This document shows, piece after piece, positions 44,989 through 52,373 of a stretch of 58,326 nucleotides of DNA (the first letter of the stretch is position 1; the number at the start of each line of letters is the position of its first letter). The notes beneath the pieces were generated by a model. It did no database searches, was not told the origin of the DNA, and was given only the letters and a program-made list of their open reading frames with translations. The translations under genes were made by a program, and so were the position numbers. Source of the DNA: Brenneria salicis ATCC 15712 = DSM 30166. Lineage in GTDB: Bacteria > Pseudomonadota > Gammaproteobacteria > Enterobacterales > Enterobacteriaceae. The DNA lies in NCBI RefSeq assembly GCF_003315515.1, contig NZ_QNRY01000021.1:1-58326 (forward strand). Reading direction: 5' to 3'.

Positions 44989-45006
44989 ATATTCCCCAAG
45001 GAATAT
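44989..45006. promoter_or_regulatory. Inverted repeat upstream of acdS
   Basis: ATATTCCCCAAGGAATAT has 7-bp perfect arms around CCAA. It is 46 bp before acdS in an AT-rich region. It could be a site of one of the two flanking Lrp-type proteins; the role is inferred only from position. Confidence 0.45.
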
Positions 45007-45051
45007 CACAACCTGCGGCTAATTTTATCCCTTATTTATCGGAGCACTTTT

Positions 45052-46068
45052 ATGAATCTGGAAAAATTCCCACGTTATCCATTAACATTCGGCCCCTCTC
45101 CGATTACGCCAATGAAAAGGCTGAGTGAATATTTAGGCGGGGACGTAGAAATATATGCTAAACGTGAAGATTGTAATAGTGGTCTGGCGTTCGGCGGAAA
45201 TAAAACCCGTAAACTGGAATATCTTATTCCCGAAGCATTAGAGCAAGGCTGCGATACATTGGTTTCTATTGGCGGTATTCAGTCTAACCAGACGCGACAA
45301 GTTGCTGCCGTGGCTGCGCATCTGGGAATGAAATGTATTCTGGTGCAAGAGAACTGGGTTAATTATGCTGATGCCGTTTATGATCGCGTCGGTAATATCG
45401 AACTGTCGCGTATTATGGGCGCCGATGTTCGTCTTGACGCCGCCGGTTTTGATATTGGCATTCGTGAAAGCTGGAAAAACGCCATGGACGAAGCATCACA
45501 GAATGGCGGCAAACCTTTCCCGATCCCGGCCGGTTGCTCCGAGCATCCCTATGGCGGTTTAGGCTTTGTTGGCTTCGCTGAAGAAGTGCGCCAACAGGAA
45601 AAAGAACTGGGTTTCAAGTTTGACTTCATCGTGGTGTGTTCCGTCACCGGCAGTACTCAGGCAGGAATGGTGGTTGGCTTTGCGGCGGATGGTCGTTCAC
45701 AGAATGTCATCGGCATTGATGCCTCGGCAAAACCGGAACAAACCAAGGCGCAGATCCTGCGTATTGCGCAGAATACCGCCAATCTGGTCGAACTGGGCCG
45801 TGAAATCACCGAAGAGGACGTGGTGCTGGATACCCGCTATGGCGGCCCGGAATACGGCCTGCCGAGCGAAGGCACGCTGGAAGCTATTCGTCTGTGCGCC
45901 CGGATGGAAGGGGTGATGACCGATCCGGTGTATGAAGGTAAATCCATGCAGGGAATGATTGACATGATCCGCAACGGTGAGTTTCCGAAAGGATCAAAAG
46001 TCCTGTATGCCCATCTGGGCGGCGCGCCGGCACTGAGCGCTTATAGCTACATTTTCCGTAATGGCTGA
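45052..46068 (+). CDS. acdS: 1-aminocyclopropane-1-carboxylate (ACC) deaminase
   Basis: PLP-dependent enzyme that splits ACC, the plant ethylene precursor, into 2-oxobutanoate and ammonia; 338 aa. K51 (in GGNKTRK) binds PLP, S78 ([10 protein letters not shown]) and Y294 are active-site residues. E295 (VYEGKS) and L322 ([12 protein letters not shown]) are the two positions that tell true ACC deaminases from D-cysteine desulfhydrases, and both match the deaminase. Flanked by Lrp-type regulators on both sides; in pseudomonads an Lrp-type protein, AcdR, controls acdS. It suggests a plant-associated lifestyle. Confidence 0.93.
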   Translation: MNLEKFPRYPLTFGPSPITPMKRLSEYLGGDVEIYAKREDCNSGLAFGGNKTRKLEYLIPEALEQGCDTLVSIGGIQSNQTRQVAAVAAHLGMKCILVQENWVNYADAVYDRVGNIELSRIMGADVRLDAAGFDIGIRESWKNAMDEASQNGGKPFPIPAGCSEHPYGGLGFVGFAEEVRQQEKELGFKFDFIVVCSVTGSTQAGMVVGFAADGRSQNVIGIDASAKPEQTKAQILRIAQNTANLVELGREITEEDVVLDTRYGGPEYGLPSEGTLEAIRLCARMEGVMTDPVYEGKSMQGMIDMIRNGEFPKGSKVLYAHLGGAPALSAYSYIFRNG

Positions 46069-46091
46069 TGTTGCACGTTAATGTTGCACAA

Positions 46092-46121
46092 TGTCAGGCC
46101 CGACCGATAGCGGGCCTGACA
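46092..46121. terminator. Hairpin between convergent acdS and Lrp-type gene
   Basis: TGTCAGGCCCG and CGGGCCTGACA form a perfect 11-bp GC-rich stem with an 8-nt loop, in the 71-bp gap between two converging genes. It has no T tract, so it may act by stalling or as a bidirectional terminator. Confidence 0.6.
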
Positions 46122-46139
46122 CGTTAGCATCATCCCCGC

Positions 46140-46649
46140 TCAGAACGTCAGTTGCGTGGTGGAAAGCACTTCTCTAAGCCCGATAAAAGAACGGATCTGG
46201 CGCACGCCGGGCAGAAACAGCAATTGTTCCGCGTGCAGGCGGTTGAAGCTCTGATTGTCTTTCGTCCTGATCATCAAAATGTAATCGAATTCCCCCGTCA
46301 CTACATGACACTCCATGCAGCCGCTGATCTTCTGGACGGATGCCTCGAAATCTTCGAATGAGCCTGGCGTCGAGCGATCCAGCACCACCCCGATCAACAC
46401 CACCAGACCGGCATTAAGCGCCTCCGGGTTAAGTAACGCCACAAACCCCTTTATCAGGCCGATTTGTTTGAGTCGTTCAACGCGTCTCAGACAGGCTGGC
46501 GGACTGAGATTGACCTTCTCCGCCAGAGCAACGTTTGAGATGGAAGAGTCGGCCTGCAAAATACGCAGGATCGCCGTATCAAAGCGGTCCAGTTCGTAAG
46601 ATTTTTTGTCATCTGCCGCAGGCAAGGTGTTGTGGGTTTTGTCTTTCAT
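46140..46649 (-). CDS. Lrp/AsnC-family regulator (convergent with acdS)
   Basis: 169 aa. A 20-residue charged N-terminal tail precedes the helix-turn-helix (ISNVALAEKVNLSPPACLRRVERLKQIGLI); the RAM domain shows GCMECHVVTGEFDYILMIRT. It converges on acdS and is divergent from an amino-acid ABC transporter gene 342 bp away, so it may control either. Whether this or the gene at 44344 is the AcdR counterpart cannot be told by eye. Confidence 0.87.
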   Translation of the reverse strand: MKDKTHNTLPAADDKKSYELDRFDTAILRILQADSSISNVALAEKVNLSPPACLRRVERLKQIGLIKGFVALLNPEALNAGLVVLIGVVLDRSTPGSFEDFEASVQKISGCMECHVVTGEFDYILMIRTKDNQSFNRLHAEQLLFLPGVRQIRSFIGLREVLSTTQLTF

Positions 46650-46991
46650 CCGGTTCCAACTGGCATAAGCCGATGCTTGATGTTGTCATCACGTCAATTC
46701 AGATAATTAATCTACGGATTTTTATACATCAGGTTAATAAAAATAAGAAAAACCTCTGCCTGTATGCAATAAAACGCATATGCCGCAGCGGTAATTTTCA
46801 TGGTTGCCTGACGTCTGACGGGCAATGATTCTGAAGCCGGCAAGCACTGATCATGATATTTTTATCTGTCAGGGTAATCTGCCAAAATGCTAAGCTAACA
46901 TGAAGTTATATTGTAGATATTTATTTTATTTACCGGCTTTTCATCTTGCTGATAGCCTATAGTTAATCATTTAAACGTTGAGGGTAAGGGA
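46650..46991. other. 342-bp divergent intergenic region
   Basis: AT-rich regulatory region between the Lrp-type gene (minus) and the ABC binding protein (plus). A short inverted repeat TATGC-N8-GCATA is at 46764-46781. No gene is seen. Likely carries both promoters. Confidence 0.6.
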
Positions 46992-47828
46992 ATGAAAAAA
47001 CGTATTGTGGCATTAGGATTGGCGTTAGGATTAGCGTCTGTTTCAGGTATTGCGCAGGCGGATAAGCTGGACGATATTCAAAAAGCCGGTGTGGTCAGGA
47101 TTGCGGTTTTTGATAGCAATTCGCCGTTTGGTTACATCGATCAGCAAAGTAAAAAGCTGGTGGGTTATGACGTTGATATCGCTGAAGCGATTGGCAAAGC
47201 GTTGGGCGTGAAAGTTGAATTGCGGGCAACTAACCCGGCTAACCGTATTCCGCTCCTCAGTTCCAACAAAGTGGATTTGATTGCCGCCAACTTTACCATT
47301 ACGGATGAACGTGCCAAACAGGTTAACTTCAGCATTCCCTATTTTGCCACCGGACAGAAATTCATTGCCCGTAAAGGGGTTCTGAAAACCCCTGAGAACA
47401 TTAAAGCCTTGCGTATTGGAGCAGATAAAGGCACGGTTCAGGAAATTACGCTGCGTGAGCATTATCCTACGGCGAAAGTCATTTCCTATGACGATACCCC
47501 GCTGGCGTTTGCCGCGTTACGCAACGGCAACGTTCAGGCGATTACGCAGGACGATGCGAAACTGGTCGGGTTGTTGGCTAACGTGCCGGATGCGCAAAAA
47601 GCGGATTTTGAGATCTCACCTTTTAGCCTTACCAAAGAATATCAAGGTATTGGCATCGCTAAAGGCGAGACGCGGCTGACGGAGAAAGTCAACGAAACCC
47701 TAGTGAGTCTGGAAAAACAGGGTGAGGCGAAAACGATTTACGAACGCTGGTTCGGGCCTGCGACAAAATCGGCGCAGCCGCGTGGTGATTTCACCTTCGC
47801 CCCGCTGGAGCAGCAGCCAAAAGCCTGA
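46992..47828 (+). CDS. Polar amino-acid ABC transporter substrate-binding protein
   Basis: Family 3 solute-binding protein, 278 aa. Signal peptide MKKRIVALGLALGLASVSG..., cleaved near AQA-DKLDDI. Hallmarks are the signature GYDVDIAEAIGKALGVKVE and the R in NRIPLLSSNKVDLIAANFTITDERAKQVNFS, which contacts the amino-acid carboxylate. It heads a three-gene set with two permeases and no ATPase. Ligand unknown: possibly an amino acid linked with ACC metabolism, but this is only context. Confidence 0.88.
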   Translation: MKKRIVALGLALGLASVSGIAQADKLDDIQKAGVVRIAVFDSNSPFGYIDQQSKKLVGYDVDIAEAIGKALGVKVELRATNPANRIPLLSSNKVDLIAANFTITDERAKQVNFSIPYFATGQKFIARKGVLKTPENIKALRIGADKGTVQEITLREHYPTAKVISYDDTPLAFAALRNGNVQAITQDDAKLVGLLANVPDAQKADFEISPFSLTKEYQGIGIAKGETRLTEKVNETLVSLEKQGEAKTIYERWFGPATKSAQPRGDFTFAPLEQQPKA

Positions 47829-47911
47829 TTTTTTAGACTAACGAAGTAATTTTTAGCCCTCAGCTTGCGGGGGGCGTTGTTGTTTTATGTTATGGAAAAC
47901 ACGAGTGACTT

Positions 47912-48664
47912 ATGAAACAGACAAACACGGCGCTGCAATACATTGAGCAATGGTTGCTGGCTCCCCACTATCTTGGTTGGCTGTGGCAAGGTTTTCTGAT
48001 CACGTTATGGATTTCCCTCTGTACGATTATTTTTGCCACCTTTGTGGGGGTTTTACTGGCGGCGGCCAGAGATAGCCGGCTAAAGACGCTTCGTTATGCG
48101 GTGATGGCATATAGCTCCCTTTTTCGTAATACCCCGTTGTTGATACAGCTTTTTTTCTGGTACTTCGGCGCAGGTCAACTGTTTCCCTCCGAGATGATGC
48201 AGTGGTTGAATACGCCGCACGACATTACGCTGTTGGGGATAAATCTGGCGTGGCCGTCCTTCGAATTTCTGGCTGGATTATTTGGGCTGACGCTGTATTC
48301 CAGCGCCTTTATTGCGGAAGAAATCCGCGCGGGCATTGGCGGCGTGGCGCGTGGACAAAAATATGCGGCCCTGGCGCTGGGCCTCACGCTCTGGCAATCA
48401 ATGCGCCATGTGGTGCTGCCGCAAGCATTGAACATCGCATTGTTGCCGTTGCTAGGGCAATACATGAATGTGATCAAGAACTCCTCGCTGGCGATGGCGA
48501 TTGGCGTCGCCGAACTCTCTTACGCCTCGCGTCAGGTGGAAACCGAAACCTTGCGTACTTTTCAGGCATTCGGCGTTGCTACCGTGCTGTATATTGCGAT
48601 TATCGCATTGATGGAAGGCTGGGGCATGTGGCGTCAGCAGCGTAATCTGGTTGAGAGGCACTGA
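47912..48664 (+). CDS. Amino-acid ABC transporter permease (GltJ-like)
   Basis: 250 aa, HisM/GltJ-type permease with five or so membrane helices; the coupling loop is EEIRAGIGGVARGQKYAALALGLTLWQSMRHVVLPQAL. FRNTPLLIQLFFWYFGAG is the family's conserved early motif. It lies 83 bp after the binding-protein gene. Confidence 0.88.
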   Translation: MKQTNTALQYIEQWLLAPHYLGWLWQGFLITLWISLCTIIFATFVGVLLAAARDSRLKTLRYAVMAYSSLFRNTPLLIQLFFWYFGAGQLFPSEMMQWLNTPHDITLLGINLAWPSFEFLAGLFGLTLYSSAFIAEEIRAGIGGVARGQKYAALALGLTLWQSMRHVVLPQALNIALLPLLGQYMNVIKNSSLAMAIGVAELSYASRQVETETLRTFQAFGVATVLYIAIIALMEGWGMWRQQRNLVERH

Positions 48665-48665
48665 A

Positions 48666-49394
48666 ATGGATTTTACTATTATTGGCGATAATCTCGGTTA
48701 CCTGATGTGGGGCGCCTTTCCTGACGGTCCGCTCGGCGGGGCGGCGCTGACATTGTTAATGAGTTTGCTGGCGGGGATTGCCTCGGCGCTGTTGGGCACG
48801 CTACTGGGGATTGCGCTGGCTATATCGAGCGGCGTAGGGTCGGCAATACTGGCGGCGGTTCTCGGTTTCTTCCGGGCCATCCCTGTCATCATGCTGATTT
48901 TCTGGACCTACTTTCTGCTCCCGATCCTCTTTGGCGTGGATATTCCCGAAATCACCACGGTGGTGTGCGCGTTGGCGCTGATTGCATCCGCTTATCTGGC
49001 ACATAGCGTGAAAGCCGGTATTGTCGCGATCGGTCGCGGACAGTGGCAGGCGGGCTTATCGCTGGGATTAACACGTTGGCAAGTGCTGTGGAATATCGTT
49101 TTGCCACAGGCGTTGCGGATGATGGCGCCGTCGTTTATCAATCAATGGATTTCCCTGATTAAAGACACGTCGCTGGCTTACATCGTTGGCGTGGGTGAAC
49201 TGACGTTTCTGGCGACGCAGGTGAACAATCGCAGCATGGTCTACCCGATGGAGGTGTTCCTGTTTGTCGCGCTGGTCTATTTTGTGTTTTGTCTGTCGCT
49301 GGAACTGCTGGCAAACAGGGTTAATCAGCGCTTTAGTCAGCAGGAAAAACAATTAAAGCGCTCATGGTTACGGTGGCGAAACAAGCCAGCCTGA
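48666..49394 (+). CDS. Amino-acid ABC transporter permease (GltK-like)
   Basis: 242 aa, a second HisM/GltK-type permease with the loop HSVKAGIVAIGRGQWQAGLSLGLTRWQVLWNIVLPQALRMM. The frame opens at TTG 48651, but ATG 48666, eight bases after AGAGG and one base past the upstream stop, is the better start. The ATPase usually found next (GltL type) is absent: the following gene is adeP. Confidence 0.88.
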   Translation: MDFTIIGDNLGYLMWGAFPDGPLGGAALTLLMSLLAGIASALLGTLLGIALAISSGVGSAILAAVLGFFRAIPVIMLIFWTYFLLPILFGVDIPEITTVVCALALIASAYLAHSVKAGIVAIGRGQWQAGLSLGLTRWQVLWNIVLPQALRMMAPSFINQWISLIKDTSLAYIVGVGELTFLATQVNNRSMVYPMEVFLFVALVYFVFCLSLELLANRVNQRFSQQEKQLKRSWLRWRNKPA

Positions 49395-49516
49395 TGACGT
49401 TACAGCAGTTTGAATCTCTTCCCATCAATTTTAAGGGAATCAGCGTTAATACGCATAAATGTGCAAAATTGTTATAGGATAGCGAAAACCATTATCCCTT
49501 CTTTGGAATGCTGACA

Positions 49517-50854
49517 ATGAATAAATCACAAACTGATCTTACCGCCGGGCAAGGCCTGCTGGAACGCGTGTTTAAGCTGAAACAGCACGGCACCACCGCG
49601 CGAACTGAAACCATAGCAGGCTTCACCACGTTTCTGACGATGGTATACATCGTTTTTGTCAACCCGCAAATTCTGGGTGTGGCCGGCATGGATACCAAAG
49701 CGGTGTTTGTCACCACCTGTCTGATTGCGGCATTTGGCAGCATCCTGATGGGGTTGCTGGCCAATCTGCCGGTCGCTCTGGCGCCGGCGATGGGGCTGAA
49801 CGCCTTTTTTGCGTTTGTCGTTGTGGGGGCGATGGGGCTTTCCTGGCAGGTTGCCATGGGCGCAATCTTCTGGGGTGCGGTTGGTTTCCTGTTGTTGACG
49901 ATTTGCCAGATTCGTTACTGGATGATTGCCAATATTCCCCTTAGCCTGCGTCTCGGCATCGCCAGCGGCATCGGCCTGTTTATTGCCATGATGGGCTTGA
50001 AAAATGCCGGTATTATCATGCCTAACCCTGAAACGCTGGTGACGATCGGTAATCTGACGTCGCACAGCGCGCTGTTGGGCGCACTGGGTTTTTTCATCAT
50101 TGTGGCGTTGGCGTCGCGTAATATTCATGCCGCGGTGCTGGTTTCTATCGTGGTGACCACCTCAATGGGTCTGCTGCTCGGCGACGTGACGTTTTCCGGT
50201 GTCTTCTCGATGCCGCCCAGCGTGATGACCGTGGTGGGACAGGTAGATCTGGCCGGCGCGTTAAATCTGGGCCTGTCCGGGGTTATCTTCTCCTTTATGC
50301 TGGTTAACCTGTTTGACTCTTCCGGCACGTTGATCGGGGTGACGGATAAAGCGGGTCTGGTGGATGCCCGCGGCAAGTTCCCCCGCATGAAGCAAGCGTT
50401 GTATGTGGACAGCGTCAGTTCGGTTGCCGGCTCCTTTATTGGCACATCCTCCGTGACGGCATATATTGAAAGTTCTTCCGGGGTGTCCGTCGGCGGCCGT
50501 ACCGGGTTGACCGCGGTTGTGGTGGGGCTGTTGTTCTTGCTGGTTATCTTCCTGTCGCCGCTGGCGGGGATGGTTCCGGCTTACGCGGCGGCGGGCGCGC
50601 TGATTTATGTCGGCGTATTGATGACCTCCAGTCTGGCGCGAGTGAAATGGGATGATTTGACGGAAGCGGTACCGGCCTTTATCACAGCGGTGATGATGCC
50701 GTTCAGTTTCTCGATCACCGAAGGGATTGCATTAGGCTTTATTTCTTACTGCATAATGAAGCTGGCGACAGGCCGCTGGCGTGAAATCAGCCCTTGCGTG
50801 GTGGTTGTCGCGCTGTTGTTCCTGTTAAAAATCATTTTTATCGATGCGCATTAA
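49517..50854 (+). CDS. adeP: Adenine permease AdeP
   Basis: AzgA-like/NCS2-related nucleobase permease for adenine uptake, 445 aa, about twelve membrane helices. FKLKQHGTTARTETIAGFTTFLTMVYIVFVNPQIL at the N-terminus and VSVGGRTGLTAVVVGLLFLLVIFLSPLAGMVP are strongly conserved with E. coli AdeP (YieG). ATG 49517 gives the same length as in E. coli; the frame opens three codons earlier. It is next to yieE, a neighbour in E. coli too. Confidence 0.94.
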   Translation: MNKSQTDLTAGQGLLERVFKLKQHGTTARTETIAGFTTFLTMVYIVFVNPQILGVAGMDTKAVFVTTCLIAAFGSILMGLLANLPVALAPAMGLNAFFAFVVVGAMGLSWQVAMGAIFWGAVGFLLLTICQIRYWMIANIPLSLRLGIASGIGLFIAMMGLKNAGIIMPNPETLVTIGNLTSHSALLGALGFFIIVALASRNIHAAVLVSIVVTTSMGLLLGDVTFSGVFSMPPSVMTVVGQVDLAGALNLGLSGVIFSFMLVNLFDSSGTLIGVTDKAGLVDARGKFPRMKQALYVDSVSSVAGSFIGTSSVTAYIESSSGVSVGGRTGLTAVVVGLLFLLVIFLSPLAGMVPAYAAAGALIYVGVLMTSSLARVKWDDLTEAVPAFITAVMMPFSFSITEGIALGFISYCIMKLATGRWREISPCVVVVALLFLLKIIFIDAH

Positions 50855-50863
50855 TTCTTTTCC

Positions 50864-50895
50864 CGCTCCGGGATTTACCCGGAGCGCAGCTTTTT
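50864..50895. terminator. Terminator between adeP and yieE
   Basis: CGCTCCGGG and CCCGGAGCG form a perfect 9-bp stem with loop ATTTA, followed by CAGCTTTTTATT on the plus strand. It probably serves adeP, and possibly the converging yieE. Confidence 0.85.
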
Positions 50896-50919
50896 ATTCG
50901 TGGTGGAGGTAAGCGCAAT

Positions 50920-51663
50920 TTACTGAAATGGTGAGGAGATCGTTTTTTCAACGGCGTGGCTGGTCAGTCTCATATAACGCACAGATTGACGCTGTTGATG
51001 GATGATCTCTCTGGTTTTCTTCATGCCCATGTCTGAGGAGTAATTCCAGATCACCAGCCGGTTCAGCGTTGGCGCATGCGCGCATGCCCATGCCAGGTAA
51101 TCGTCAATATCGCTAATCACTTCAACTTCAGACAGGCTGTTGGTACGTAGTCGTCCGGAAGCCGGATGAAGCTTCAGGCTTTCGGGGCGGCTGACATTCA
51201 GTGTGGGAAGTTTCAACAGGGACTGACGAATGGTACACAGTTGTGTGGCGGCTTCAAGAGGATCCTGTTGTGCGTCAATCCAGGCTTGCTCCGCCTGCGT
51301 GCGGGTTTGAAGATGAGCAGGAACCTGATTATTTGACCGGACATGCACAATCTCGATATCCATGCCGACCAGTCCCTCTTCGCTCAGCAGAATGGCAATG
51401 GTATTCCCGGCATAACCCAGGCTGAAATTAGGCAGGATAGGATCAGCAAAATAAGGTCTGCCCTCCGGCGATGAAAGCAAAGGCAGTAATTGCGGATAAC
51501 CGAAAAAGTAGAACATCATCTCCGCCAGCAGCGCCCGACTTTTCAGATAACGCTCGCGACGTTTAGCGGAGAAGCCTTGTGTTGAGGAAATAAGGTCATC
51601 CGATAATCTTTGCAAGTCGGGAAGCGCTTCCGTGCTGGTCCACCTGACAAAATGACAGGTCAT
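50920..51663 (-). CDS. yieE: 4'-phosphopantetheinyl transferase family protein YieE
   Basis: 247 aa, Sfp/AcpT-type phosphopantetheinyl transferase fold. Expected activity is to move phosphopantetheine from CoA to a carrier protein. Seen: FSAKRRERYLKSRALLAEMMF, EGRPYF, NFSLGYAGN and the metal-binding Asp in VGMDIEIVHV. It resembles E. coli YieE throughout its length and converges with adeP, as there. No polyketide or peptide synthetase lies in the window, so the target protein is unclear. Confidence 0.85.
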   Translation of the reverse strand: MTCHFVRWTSTEALPDLQRLSDDLISSTQGFSAKRRERYLKSRALLAEMMFYFFGYPQLLPLLSSPEGRPYFADPILPNFSLGYAGNTIAILLSEEGLVGMDIEIVHVRSNNQVPAHLQTRTQAEQAWIDAQQDPLEAATQLCTIRQSLLKLPTLNVSRPESLKLHPASGRLRTNSLSEVEVISDIDDYLAWACAHAPTLNRLVIWNYSSDMGMKKTREIIHQQRQSVRYMRLTSHAVEKTISSPFQ

Positions 51664-51836
51664 TGTTCACTCCGTGATAATGATAAAGGTTTCGATTCGC
51701 CTGGGTTCTACCTAAAGGCATGCCCCGGTATTAAAAATGATGGTAGTACAAATATTCCGTTTATGTGGTATCTCATTGGCATATTATCAGACTAATATAT
51801 GATCTAAATAAAAATAGGTAGATAAATCGGCGATTA

Positions 51837-52373
51837 TTATTTATTAAAAGCAACAATGTTCCGGTAGTCTTGCGCTGAATGCCATTGCTTCTCATACGTT
51901 CTCTTATGCAATTCAGCCGATGTTACCAATCTGAGCGCGGAGGTTGGGCAGACGCTGATGCAGGAAGGGCTGTCAGCCACACCGACACATAAATCGCACT
52001 TATGTACTTCGCTTTTAGTGAGCGCCGACCCGCTGTTAATCGCAACAGGAACTGCTGTGACATTGATCGCGCCGAAAGGACAAGCGATCACGCAGCTTTT
52101 ACAGCCAATGCAGCGTGACTCAATCACCTGAATACTGTCGTGGTCGCGCACCAGCGCATCATGAGGACAAACACTGGCGCAGGGCGCATTTTCACATTGG
52201 CGGCACAGGACGGGTACGCTGACGCTGGCGTTCTTTATTACGGTTAAGCGAGGGAAAAAACGACTGGGCTGTAGCGTCGCGCTATTGCCGCCGCTGTGTG
52301 CCACCGCACAGGCGATTTCGCAGGTTCGACAGCCGATACACTTCTGCGCATCGGCGATAACGAATTGATTCAT
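51837..52373 (-). CDS. HydN-like 4Fe-4S electron-transfer protein
   Basis: 178 aa ferredoxin-like protein with four Cys clusters: CIGCRTCEIAC, CRQCENAPCASVCP, CIGCKSCVIACP and CDLCVGVADSPSCISVCP, enough for four [4Fe-4S] centres, as in HydN, YgfS and DMSO-reductase B-type subunits. Start MNQFVIADAQKC is close to HydN. It overlaps the AegA-like gene by one base. In E. coli HydN is tied to formate dehydrogenase H; no such enzyme is in this window, so partner and role are inferred. Confidence 0.88.
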   Translation of the reverse strand: MNQFVIADAQKCIGCRTCEIACAVAHSGGNSATLQPSRFFPRLTVIKNASVSVPVLCRQCENAPCASVCPHDALVRDHDSIQVIESRCIGCKSCVIACPFGAINVTAVPVAINSGSALTKSEVHKCDLCVGVADSPSCISVCPTSALRLVTSAELHKRTYEKQWHSAQDYRNIVAFNK

